A program made the translations under genes and the position numbers. A stretch of 5,583 nucleotides of DNA, taken from positions 1 to 5,583 of the forward strand of contig JAGRNR010000095.1 in the NCBI GenBank assembly GCA_020440645.1. The letters run 5' to 3'. Within the stretch, counting starts at the first letter, position 1. Each line of letters opens with the position of its first letter. Origin of the DNA: JAHEFU01 sp020440645. GTDB taxonomy: Bacteria > 4484-113 > JAFGCY01. Positions 1-4,508 of the stretch are shown in pieces. Below the pieces are notes generated by a model. It saw only the letters and a program-made list of their open reading frames with translations. It was not told where the DNA came from and ran no database searches.

Positions 1-70
1 ACATGCCCTGATCAGGAAGCAGGAAATGTATGTATCTCAACCGAAAGCCGCTTGACTTCTGACACAGTAT

Positions 71-180
71 CTCTGCGTTAAAGAGAACCAGTCTGGCGAG
101 CATGTTGTAACTCGCGCGGCTGCGCGGCTCGCATGTGGTCGAGCATTTCGAGGCAAGGATGCGACTTTTTTGTCAACGCG
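71..180 (+). repeat. ~110-bp interspersed module, copy A
   Basis: This stretch aligns colinearly with 2308-2418 and more loosely with 2871-2968. Shared landmarks in order are CTCTGCGTT, an AACCAGxCTGGCGAGCA block, CTGCGCGGCTCGCATGTG, GATGCGAC and TTGTCAACGCG. Spacing is kept to within a few bases between copies A and B. That indicates copies of one ancestral sequence rather than independent simple repeats. No coding capacity is evident. Confidence 0.75.
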
Positions 181-200
181 AAGGAGCGAAGACGCGGAGG
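177..200 (+). repeat. octamer array, 3 units (CGCGAAGG type)
   Basis: Three consecutive 8-mers, CGCGAAGG, AGCGAAGA and CGCGGAGG, directly follow TTGTCAA. They have the same period and general pattern (three bases, then GAR) as the CACTGAGA and CACGAAGG octamers elsewhere in the window. Confidence 0.7.
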
Positions 201-237
201 AATACAGCGAGCGGATTAATAGAAAATAGTCCGTAGC

Positions 238-256
238 GGCGCAGTCCCACTGCGCC
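238..256 (+). repeat. 19-bp palindrome (8-3-8), GTAGC-headed
   Basis: GGCGCAGTCCCACTGCGCC has perfect 8-bp arms around a CCC loop and is preceded by CCGTAGC. The same 19 bases recur at 2204-2222. It belongs to a family whose arms differ in sequence but stay complementary. No T-run follows, so it is not a classical intrinsic terminator. Confidence 0.85.
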
Positions 257-315
257 AGCACGCGCGATCTGGCAACAGGGCAGATAAACACGAGAGAGAG
301 GAATTGCAGCCGTGA

Positions 316-388
316 TTCTCAGTGACTCAGTGCTTCAGTGGTGTATCCGGCGTTATTTTTTACCACTGAGCCACGGAGACACTGAGAA
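316..388. repeat. inverted pair of octamer arrays (27-bp arms)
   Basis: Positions 316-342 and 362-388 are inverted copies, 23 of 27 identical, separated by a 19-nt AT-rich loop. Each arm is made of CACTGAGN-type octamers read on opposite strands. Transcription through it could form a long imperfect hairpin. Confidence 0.75.
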
Positions 389-395
389 GATGAAG
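359..395 (-). repeat. 37-bp octamer-array repeat, copy 1
   Basis: This 37-bp segment is identical to 507-543. It contains three octamers (CACTGAGC, CACGGAGA, CACTGAGA) between TTTAC and AGATGAAG. It is listed on the minus strand because the composite element containing it (palindrome, heptamers, octamers) reads in that direction. Confidence 0.9.
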
Positions 396-405
396 TCGGC
401 TCGGC

Positions 406-433
406 TCATTGCTCATTCATCATTGCTCATTGC
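406..433 (-). repeat. heptamer array, 4 x GCAATGA
   Basis: On the minus strand four 7-mers follow one another: GCAATGA, GCAATGA, TGAATGA, GCAATGA. They are preceded by CATGCCGCGAA and followed by GCC. The same arrangement, with a different third unit (AGATTGA), is on the plus strand at 2796-2823. A two-unit version is at 554-567. Confidence 0.85.
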
Positions 434-452
434 TTCGCGGCATGCACTCCCA

Positions 453-471
453 GTCGCACGGAGCGTGCGCC
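453..471 (-). repeat. 19-bp palindrome (8-3-8, one mismatch)
   Basis: On the minus strand it reads GGCGCACGCTCCGTGCGAC, preceded by CCGTAGC and followed by TGGGAGTGCATGC. One pair near the base of the stem is mismatched. The 2758-2776 copy has a mismatch at the same pair. Confidence 0.8.
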
Positions 472-506
472 GCTACGGATTTCATTGGATGATTCATGTC
501 TGGAGA

Positions 507-543
507 TTTACCACTGAGCCACGGAGACACTGAGAAGATGAAG
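507..543 (-). repeat. 37-bp octamer-array repeat, copy 2
   Basis: This is an exact copy of 359-395, 148 bp away. On its minus-strand upstream side lie GCCTGGCAA and the two-unit GCAATGA array, the same neighbours as in copy 1. The duplicated unit is therefore longer than the 37 identical bases. Confidence 0.9.
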
Positions 544-553
544 ATTGCCAGGC

Positions 554-567
554 TCATTGCTCATTGC
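554..567 (-). repeat. heptamer array, 2 x GCAATGA
   Basis: Two perfect GCAATGA units lie on the minus strand between ATGCCGCGAA and GCCTGGCAA. This is a shortened version of the four-unit arrays at 406-433 and 2796-2823. Confidence 0.75.
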
Positions 568-584
568 TTCGCGGCATCACCGCT

Positions 585-602
585 GTGCGACTTGCGCCGC
601 AC
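585..602 (-). repeat. degenerate palindrome of the 19-bp family
   Basis: GTGCG at 585-589 pairs with CGCAC at 598-602. The inner part is imperfect (an A-C mismatch, then a C-G pair around TTGC). It sits where a palindrome is expected relative to the neighbouring heptamer and octamer arrays, and 53 bases past the HD-GYP stop codon. Confidence 0.5.
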
Positions 603-605
603 CTC

Positions 606-661
606 CTACACGCTGACCACCGACCACTGACCACCGACAAATGACAATTGGCCACTATGAA
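606..661 (-). repeat. heptamer tract across the HD-GYP stop codon
   Basis: On the minus strand this reads as eight consecutive 7-mers. They start with TTCATAG, whose last three bases are the HD-GYP stop codon. The core units are TTGTCGG, TGGTCAG, TGGTCGG and TGGTCAG, and the tract ends with CGTGTAG. The middle is a clear period-7 array of the CAGTGGT type seen at 5431-5500. The outer units are degenerate. The T/G-rich strand is the coding strand of the upstream gene. Confidence 0.75.
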
Positions 662-1872
662 TTGGCGCGCGGGCGGTCCGAGGTTTCCTCACTCTTGCCG
701 GCCACCACGCCCACGATGCGGATGCCCGGCAGCTCTGACAGATCCAGCTCCTCCGGGGAGTCCGTCTCCTTGAGCTGCTGGTCCAGCACGATGCTGACCA
801 CAGGGCGCGTGATCGCGGCCTCGTTCACGGAGGTGACGACGCCCACGCGACCGTCACTGAGCCTGACGAAGGTGCCGATTGGGTACTGCCCGACCTTGCG
901 GATGAACATGTTGGCAATCTTCGGGTCGAACTGCGGACCGCAGCCCTGGATGATGATCTCGATCGCCTTGGCGAAGTTCATCTTGTTCTTGTAGCTGCGC
1001 TTGGTGGTGATCGCGTCGTACACGTCGCAGATCGTTGACAGCCTGACGAACCTGTCAATCTGGCTGGCATTGCGGCCGTCGGGGTAGCCGCTGCCGTCCA
1101 GCTTCTCGTGGTGGGCACGCGCGATGCGCATGCCTGTATCCGAGATTGCCGTGTCCTCCAGCAGCTCACTGGACCAGACCGGGTGCATCTTCATGATCTC
1201 CCATTCCTCGCGGTCCAGCGGGCCCGGCTTGTTGAGGATCGAGAGGTCCACGCGGCTCTTGCCGATGTCATGCATCACCGCGCCGTAGACCATCTCGGCC
1301 AGCTCGTCCTCGTCGTCAACCCAGTCCGCCACGTTCAGCAGGAACAGCAGGCCGACGTTGATCGAGTGACGGTATGTGTAGCGGTCGAAGTGCTCCAGGT
1401 CGAGCAGCTTGACGGCGCCGTTCGGGTTCTTCGTGAACTCGCGGATCAGGCCGTCCACCGTGCCGCGCATCTTCGTCAGGTCCACGCTCTGGCCGAGCTC
1501 GAGGTCGCAGAAGAAGGTCTCGATCTGGTGGCTGGCGCTTTCAAGCTTCTCCTGCGGGATCACCATCGACAGGTCGTGCTTCTCGTAGATCCGGCCGGTG
1601 TCAACCAGCAGCGCGGCGAAGCGGTCCTCGGCACTCTCCGGCATGATGCCGAGCCGTGCCAGGCTGGATCCCCTGCGCACCTTGAGCTGCTCGATGCCGC
1701 GGCTCGTCAGGTTGCTGATGATCGACTGGCTGAGCACCGTGCCCTTGCTGATCAGCTTCTGGTTGTCGGCAAACAGGTCGCTGTCAACGACCAGTCCGGC
1801 ACTGAGCCGCTCGACCGGGACGAACACGTCCTCGTCGAACTCGGCAACCACGTTTGTCACACTGGTATCCAT
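655..1872 (-). CDS. HD-GYP domain protein, probable cyclic-di-GMP phosphodiesterase
   Basis: HD-GYP proteins hydrolyse the second messenger c-di-GMP, using a two- or three-metal centre, and so lower its cytoplasmic level. The 405 residues split into an N-terminal part (about 15-67, with VPVERLSAGLVV and LISKGTVLS), like the small domain preceding many HD-GYP modules, a linker, the HD-GYP domain (about 160-325) and a C-terminal segment (about 330-365, YPIGTFVRLSDG) typical of this architecture. Expected metal ligands are present: H169, H201-D202 (MHDIGK), H230, H254-H255 and D283. The signature HHEKLDGSGYPDG starts at 254, so the enzyme looks complete. I see no transmembrane helix, receiver or PAS domain, so the input signal is unknown. 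I start it at 1872. An in-frame ATG at 1983 would add 37 residues that look non-coding and cover the possible promoter. It is monocistronic as far as the window shows. Confidence 0.9.
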   Translation of the reverse strand: MDTSVTNVVAEFDEDVFVPVERLSAGLVVDSDLFADNQKLISKGTVLSQSIISNLTSRGIEQLKVRRGSSLARLGIMPESAEDRFAALLVDTGRIYEKHDLSMVIPQEKLESASHQIETFFCDLELGQSVDLTKMRGTVDGLIREFTKNPNGAVKLLDLEHFDRYTYRHSINVGLLFLLNVADWVDDEDELAEMVYGAVMHDIGKSRVDLSILNKPGPLDREEWEIMKMHPVWSSELLEDTAISDTGMRIARAHHEKLDGSGYPDGRNASQIDRFVRLSTICDVYDAITTKRSYKNKMNFAKAIEIIIQGCGPQFDPKIANMFIRKVGQYPIGTFVRLSDGRVGVVTSVNEAAITRPVVSIVLDQQLKETDSPEELDLSELPGIRIVGVVAGKSEETSDRPRANS

Positions 1873-1880
1873 CTGCAGGG

Positions 1881-1907
1881 AATATAACTTCAAAGGGAAG
1901 TTGTCAG
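1881..1907 (-). promoter_or_regulatory. possible promoter giving a leaderless HD-GYP transcript
   Basis: On the minus strand TATATT (1881-1886) lies 8 nt before the ATG at 1872, with CTGACA (1902-1907) 15 nt further upstream. If used, transcription would begin at or next to the A of ATG. No Shine-Dalgarno-like sequence precedes this ATG. The 15-nt spacing is short, so this is tentative. Confidence 0.3.
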
Positions 1908-1997
1908 GATGGATTGTGCGCCATTTAACCGCGGCGGAAGTGATTGTTAACAGTGGACCAAAGGTCAAAGGGAGCGCGAGCATTGAGCTCGCAGGGG

Positions 1998-2016
1998 CGG
2001 CGGCTTTTCGCCGCCG
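1998..2016. repeat. GC palindrome with TTTTC loop
   Basis: CGGCGGC and GCCGCCG form a 7-bp perfect stem around TTTTC. It lies ten bases before a TTAGTTC-type heptamer array. That is the same pairing of palindrome and array as at 3079-3163, in the opposite order and orientation. Confidence 0.7.
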
Positions 2017-2025
2017 GCAGACTGC

Positions 2026-2053
2026 TTAACAGTTCTTAGTTGTTAGTTCTTGG
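2026..2053 (+). repeat. heptamer array, 4 units of TTNTTAG type
   Basis: TTAACAG, TTCTTAG, TTGTTAG and TTCTTGG follow one another at exact 7-base spacing, and GTGGCAGCAGCG follows. The same unit type occurs on the minus strand at 2988-3016 and 3101-3163, again followed by a GTAGCGGCG-type palindrome head. Confidence 0.8.
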
Positions 2054-2100
2054 TGGCAGCAGCGCCCTCGCCGCTGGCATCAGTGGTCAGTGGCCAGTAG

Positions 2101-2119
2101 CGGCTGCTTCAAGCAGCCG
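2101..2119 (+). repeat. 19-bp palindrome (8-3-8)
   Basis: CGGCTGCTTCAAGCAGCCG has perfect 8-bp arms around TCA and is preceded by AGTAG. Its arms differ from those of the other family members yet remain fully complementary. Confidence 0.8.
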
Positions 2120-2135
2120 GACATCAGTCCTTGGT

Positions 2136-2156
2136 AGCGGCGGCACACTCGCCGCT
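2136..2156 (+). repeat. palindrome, 7-bp arms with 7-nt loop
   Basis: AGCGGCG and CGCCGCT flank GCACACT. The GGTAGC head links it to the 19-bp palindrome family, but the loop is longer. Confidence 0.65.
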
Positions 2157-2203
2157 GAAACGCGAAGGGACTCATGGAGAGGTATTCCCAAAGAGGCCGT
2201 AGC

Positions 2204-2222
2204 GGCGCAGTCCCACTGCGCC
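2204..2222 (+). repeat. 19-bp palindrome, identical to 238-256
   Basis: This is an exact second copy of GGCGCAGTCCCACTGCGCC, including the CCGTAGC head. It is followed by the 34-bp direct repeat (2226-2259) and then an octamer-type block, in the order palindrome, spacer, octamers. Confidence 0.85.
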
Positions 2223-2225
2223 AAT

Positions 2226-2259
2226 GAGGGAATGAAATGATGTGCGCACGGCAAACGGG
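2226..2259 (+). repeat. 34-bp direct repeat, copy 1
   Basis: It is identical over 34 bases to 2433-2466, starting GAGGGAATGAAATGATG and ending GGCAAACGGG, with the internal palindrome TGTGCGCAC(G). The copies are 207 bp apart. After the identity ends they stay similar (CTTGGCAACG against TTTGTCAACA). Confidence 0.9.
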
Positions 2260-2280
2260 CTTGGCAACGTCCTTTCTGAT

Positions 2281-2418
2281 CTCCGCGCCTCTCTTCAATC
2301 TCCGCGACTCCGCGTTGAAGAAAACCAGACTGGCGAGCACGAGGCTCCACGCGCGACTGCGCGGCTCGCATGTGCTCGGGTTGATAGCAGCTAATGATGC
2401 GACGGTCTTGTCAACGCG
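2281..2418 (+). repeat. interspersed module, copy B
   Basis: It matches copy A (71-180) from 2308 and copy C (2844-2968) from its start. It begins with a CTCCGCGCCTCTCTTCAATC block, continues with octamer-like CTCCGCG units and AAAACCAGACTGGCGAGCA, and ends with GATGCGAC and TTGTCAACGCG. The 34-bp direct repeats lie just outside both of its ends. Confidence 0.75.
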
Positions 2419-2432
2419 GAGAAATTCATGAA

Positions 2433-2466
2433 GAGGGAATGAAATGATGTGCGCACGGCAAACGGG
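2433..2466 (+). repeat. 34-bp direct repeat, copy 2
   Basis: Exact second copy of 2226-2259. The pair brackets module copy B (2281-2418), so one could read it as a flanking duplication. At 34 bp it is far longer than a normal transposition target duplication. Confidence 0.9.
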
Positions 2467-2525
2467 TTTGTCAACATTTCCTCTCTCGCGAAACGCGTTG
2501 CGCACGAACCATCCCCTCGCATGCT

Positions 2526-2544
2526 GGCGCATCAGAGATGCGCC
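2526..2544 (-). repeat. 19-bp palindrome (8-3-8)
   Basis: On the minus strand GGCGCATC and GATGCGCC flank TCT, preceded by GTACC and followed by AGCATGC. The stem is perfect. The outer five bases match most relatives and the inner three are private to this copy. Confidence 0.85.
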
Positions 2545-2584
2545 GGTACATTGCATGTGAGACTCATCAAACAAATGTAGTACC

Positions 2585-2603
2585 GGCGCGGCCGTGCCGC
2601 GCC
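2585..2603 (+). repeat. 19-bp palindrome (8-3-8)
   Basis: GGCGCGGC and GCCGCGCC flank CGT, preceded by GTACC and followed by TGGGAGTCGATGC. The stem is perfect. A nearly identical relative with one mismatch is at 2758-2776. Confidence 0.85.
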
Positions 2604-2698
2604 TGGGAGTCGATGCTACGGGGTTCGCAAGACATATGGGATTGGCAATGAGCTTCATTCACTTGGTGGCTTGGTGGTTGATCCTGATTGTTTTTTAC

Positions 2699-2722
2699 CA
2701 CAAAGGCACGAAGACACGAAGG
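2699..2722 (+). repeat. octamer array, 3 units (CACGAAGG type)
   Basis: CACAAAGG, CACGAAGA and CACGAAGG follow TTTTTTAC. The leading T-run plus ACCAC matches the start of the 359 and 507 copies, so this is a diverged member of that octamer family. Confidence 0.8.
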
Positions 2723-2757
2723 AAATCCAGGAGAAGAGATTCCAATGGGATCGTACC

Positions 2758-2776
2758 GGCGCGGCCCTGCCGCGAC
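2758..2776 (+). repeat. 19-bp palindrome (8-3-8, one mismatch)
   Basis: GGCGCGGC and GCCGCGAC flank CCT, preceded by GTACC and followed by TGGGAGCGCATGC. It heads a composite run: palindrome, GCAATGA heptamers (2796-2823), GCCTGGCAA (2824-2832), octamer-like block (2844-2889). Confidence 0.8.
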
Positions 2777-2795
2777 TGGGAGCGCATGCTGCGAA

Positions 2796-2823
2796 GCAAT
2801 GAGCAATGAAGATTGAGCAATGA
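2796..2823 (+). repeat. heptamer array, 4 x GCAATGA
   Basis: GCAATGA, GCAATGA, AGATTGA and GCAATGA are preceded by CATGCTGCGAA and followed by GCCTGGCAA. This is the plus-strand counterpart of 406-433, with matching flanks on both sides. Confidence 0.85.
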
Positions 2824-2843
2824 GCCTGGCAAACATTAGCTAG

Positions 2844-2968
2844 CTCCACGCCTCTCTTCAATCCCTGTGCCTCTGCGTCAGTAAAACCATGCCGGCGAGC
2901 ATGCAGCATCCCACGCGACTCGCTGGCGCACGAATCATTATGGGAATGCCGTCTGAAATCTTGTCAAA
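2844..2968 (+). repeat. interspersed module, copy C (diverged)
   Basis: It shares the CTCCxCGCCTCTCTTCAATC start with copy B, then CTCTGCGT, AAAACCA, CGGCGAGCATG, CCACGCGACT and CTTGTCAA with copies A and B. The second half is the least conserved of the three copies. Confidence 0.65.
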
Positions 2969-2980
2969 TCTGTGCAGTGC

Positions 2981-3018
2981 GCCGCTACTAAGAACTAAAA
3001 ACTAACAACGAAGAACTG
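2981..3018 (-). repeat. 38-bp repeat: palindrome half plus TTNTTAG heptamers, copy 1
   Basis: It matches 3094-3131 at 37 of 38 positions. On the minus strand it has four T-rich heptamers leading into TAGTAGCGGC. The following palindrome is incomplete here: GGCGCACTGC continues into unrelated sequence. Confidence 0.85.
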
Positions 3019-3056
3019 CTTCCACTATCAATACTATTCGCACTGTTCCTGCTGTT

Positions 3057-3074
3057 GCCAGACTCTCGTCTGGC
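3057..3074. terminator. hairpin with GAGA loop on the minus strand
   Basis: On the minus strand GCCAGAC and GTCTGGC form a perfect 7-bp stem around GAGA, about 70 bases past the stop codon of the AroA-like gene. A relative downstream of the exported-protein gene (5404-5421) differs by one compensated base pair. No T-run follows, so a role in termination or 3'-end protection is a guess. Confidence 0.45.
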
Positions 3075-3078
3075 CTCC

Positions 3079-3097
3079 CGGCGGCAAGGTGCCGCCG
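3079..3097 (-). repeat. 19-bp palindrome (8-3-8) downstream of the AroA-like gene
   Basis: On the minus strand CGGCGGCA and TGCCGCCG flank CCT, preceded by TTAGTAG and followed by GGAGGCC. It sits 46 bases past the stop codon of the AroA-like gene and directly after the heptamer array. It could cap the 3' end of that mRNA. Confidence 0.8.
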
Positions 3098-3131
3098 CTA
3101 CTAAGAACTAAAAACTAACAACAAAGAACTG
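3094..3131 (-). repeat. 38-bp repeat, copy 2
   Basis: This is the near-identical partner of 2981-3018, differing only at 3123. It overlaps the heptamer tract 3101-3163 and the right arm of the 3079-3097 palindrome. Confidence 0.85.
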
Positions 3132-3163
3132 ACACCCAGGAACTAAGCACTGACAACCAACAA
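3101..3163 (-). repeat. nine-unit heptamer tract across the AroA-like stop codon
   Basis: Read on the minus strand this is nine consecutive 7-mers of rough consensus TTNTTAG, from TTGTTGG to TTCTTAG. The third unit, TGCTTAG, ends with the TAG stop codon of the AroA-like gene (3143-3145). The first two and part of the third unit encode its last six residues, LLVVSA. The last three units each end in TAG, so stops occur in all three frames. Confidence 0.8.
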
Positions 3164-4462
3164 CTCTTTCAGGTCAGCGAAGAAGCCCGGGTAGCTGTGG
3201 CGGATCGAGTCCGCGCCGTACAGCGTGCTCTCCCCATTGGCGATCAGCGCCGCCACCGTTGCCATCATCACCAGCCGGTGGTCGCCGGCGCACTGCACCG
3301 GCCCGCCATGCAGCTGGGTCGGGCCGTGGATCGTGAAGCCGTCCTCCTCCAGCTCGATGTCCGCCCCGAAGCTGCGCAGGATCTGCGCCGTCAGCAGGAA
3401 GCGGTCCGGCATGCGCGTCGCCAGCCGGTTGATGCCGCGCAGGTAGCTGGTGCCCGTGGCCTGCGTTGCCATCAGGGCCAGCAGCGGCAGCTCATCGGCC
3501 ATGCTCGGGCTCAGGTTCGGGGCGATGTTGAAGGCCGGCAGCTCCACGCAGTGCCGCACATGCAGGCTGGTCACCGGCTCGCTGCCGAGTTGCCAGTCCT
3601 TGGTGCGCTCCACGCAGTCCTCCACGCGGGAAAGTACCTTCACCATCCCGCAGCGGCCCGGGTTGAAGCCGACCTGGTTGATCGTCAGCTCACTGCCCGG
3701 GATCAGCACCGTCGCCGCAATGAAGGGCGCTGCGGAGGACATGTCACCGGCGATCTTGATGCGCCGTGCCTTGGGCAGCTGGCCGCACTCCAGTGTGATC
3801 GCCCCGCTGTCACGGCCAAAGGCGATGCCCATGTGCTTCATCAGGCGCTCGCTGTGGTCGCGGCTCGGGGCCTTCTCCACGATGCGCAGCTGGCCCTGCA
3901 TGTAGGGGCTGGCCAGCAGCAGCGTGCTCTTCAGCTCGGCATCGCGCACGGCGATCTCCACCTTGCCGGCCTTCAGCTTGCGGCCGCTGATGCGCAGCGG
4001 CGCACTGTCGCCGATGCCTTCACAGCTGATCTCCGCGCCCATCGCACGCAATGGCTCGACGAGGTGTGTCACCCGGCGCTGCAGCAGCTCGGGTGAGCCG
4101 GTCAGCACGCTGTCGAATTCCTGTGTGGCCAGCAGGCCGAGCATCAGCTTCAGCGTCGTGAAGGAGCGGCCGCAGTCCAGCGGCACACTCGGGGCCTGCA
4201 GGCCACCGAGGCTGATCGTGACGCAGTCCTCCTCCTCGCTGCTGGTGAAGGTCTGGCCGAGCTGGGCCAGCACGCGGCGGGTGCAGACGGTGTCCTCGCA
4301 TTCGAGCGAGCCGCAGACCTCGCTGTCCTCATCCGTGAGCGAGCCGAGGATCAGCGCGCGATGCGTGATGCTGCGATCGCCGGGCGGGTCATAGCTGCCG
4401 CGGATCGGCCCCGTCGCCGGCTGGATGAGGATGCTGCCGTTATCTGGATTGCTGGTGTCCAT
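3143..4462 (-). CDS. EPSP synthase (AroA)-family protein with a heavily altered active site
   Basis: EPSP synthase joins PEP to shikimate-3-phosphate in chorismate synthesis, in the cytoplasm. The 439 residues have normal family length and recognisable two-domain motifs: PPGDRSITHRALIL (27-39), SRDHSER (200-206), GDMSSAAPF (239-247), ADELP (322-326), PDRF (352-355) and GDHR (393-396). Retained positions, in E. coli numbering, are S23 (S31), R27 (R35), T97 (T102), R124 (R129), D313 (D323), R344 (R354), H385 (H395) and R386 (R396). Changed ones are K22>R30, N94>R99, G96>F101, R100>K105, S169>D174, Q171>E176, K340>R350, E341>M351 and K411>H422. The catalytic Glu and the glycine lining the PEP pocket are therefore missing. 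The frame is intact with GC-rich third positions, so it is not a decayed pseudogene. It is either a divergent or repurposed enzyme. I withhold the symbol aroA for this reason. The last six residues are repeat-encoded. Confidence 0.85.
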   Translation of the reverse strand: MDTSNPDNGSILIQPATGPIRGSYDPPGDRSITHRALILGSLTDEDSEVCGSLECEDTVCTRRVLAQLGQTFTSSEEEDCVTISLGGLQAPSVPLDCGRSFTTLKLMLGLLATQEFDSVLTGSPELLQRRVTHLVEPLRAMGAEISCEGIGDSAPLRISGRKLKAGKVEIAVRDAELKSTLLLASPYMQGQLRIVEKAPSRDHSERLMKHMGIAFGRDSGAITLECGQLPKARRIKIAGDMSSAAPFIAATVLIPGSELTINQVGFNPGRCGMVKVLSRVEDCVERTKDWQLGSEPVTSLHVRHCVELPAFNIAPNLSPSMADELPLLALMATQATGTSYLRGINRLATRMPDRFLLTAQILRSFGADIELEEDGFTIHGPTQLHGGPVQCAGDHRLVMMATVAALIANGESTLYGADSIRHSYPGFFADLKELLVVSA

Positions 4463-4471
4463 ATCAGCCTG

Positions 4472-4488
4472 CCGGGCAAGCGGCCCGG
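4472..4488 (-). promoter_or_regulatory. 5'-leader hairpin of the AroA-like mRNA
   Basis: CCGGGC and GCCCGG pair around CGCTT on the minus strand. If the -10 box at 4498-4503 is used, the transcript would begin within a few bases of this stem. The stem ends 9 nt before the ATG, next to the only weak ribosome-binding match (AGG, 4468-4470). It could protect the 5' end or limit ribosome access. Confidence 0.5.
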
Positions 4489-4497
4489 TGTGGAACT

Positions 4498-4503
4498 ATT
4501 ATA
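4498..4503 (-). promoter_or_regulatory. -10 box for the AroA-like gene
   Basis: A perfect TATAAT on the minus strand, 35 nt upstream of the start codon at 4462. No good -35 hexamer lies 16-18 nt further upstream (GGCAAG at 17). On the plus strand the same bases give TATTAT at 4497-4502, which might serve the divergent gene. Confidence 0.55.
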
Positions 4504-4508
4504 GGTTT

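Larger units (their letters stand above)
1..654. other. gene-free, repeat-rich region downstream of the HD-GYP gene
   Basis: I find no credible gene here. Open frames are short, lack ribosome binding sites and run through repeats. The content is a mosaic: an ~110-bp module shared with the 2.3-kb and 2.9-kb regions, octamer arrays, TCATTGC heptamer arrays, 19-bp palindromes and two exact 37-bp copies. The first 60 bases show nothing I recognise. Confidence 0.8.
1873..3142. other. 1.27-kb gene-free, repeat-built region between the two minus-strand genes
   Basis: No convincing gene is present. The longest frame (192 codons, minus strand, 2080-2658) is made of repeat copies and encodes VCRAHIISFP twice for that reason. 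Apart from the HD-GYP promoter area (1873-1990), the region is a mosaic of palindromes, heptamer arrays, octamer arrays and longer duplicated blocks. The stretches 2467-2525 and 2604-2660 show little structure I can name. Confidence 0.75.

Noticed and set aside
359..543. CRISPR array
   Set aside because: There are only two identical 37-bp copies with a 111-bp spacer that itself contains other repeats. There is no regular spacing and no cas gene.
1108..1887. 259-codon plus-strand frame opposite the HD-GYP gene
   Set aside because: It is antisense to a gene with complete catalytic motifs. The residue composition is that of a mirrored GC-rich reading frame.
1873..1983. 37-residue N-terminal extension of the HD-GYP protein from the ATG at 1983
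   Set aside because: The extra residues match nothing expected ahead of the domain, the DNA is less GC-biased at third positions, and it contains the candidate -10 box.
2080..2658. 192-codon minus-strand open frame
   Set aside because: It spans repeat copies. The peptide VCRAHIISFP appears twice because the 34-bp repeat is read twice. There is no ribosome binding site, no family resemblance and poor codon bias.
3197..4096. 299-codon plus-strand frame opposite the AroA-like gene
   Set aside because: It is an antisense shadow of a GC-rich gene: composition rich in His, Arg, Ala and Gln, and no recognisable motifs.
4099..4175. Reading G96 and R100 changes as a known glyphosate-tolerance class
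   Set aside because: Known tolerant forms keep most catalytic residues and use small substitutions near G96. Here many catalytic positions change at once, so no tolerance claim is justified.
1862..4462. Both minus-strand proteins start with MDTS and share ATGGA[T/C]ACCAG
   Set aside because: Eleven bases at a start codon can match by chance or through annotation-independent codon preference. Nothing upstream is shared.
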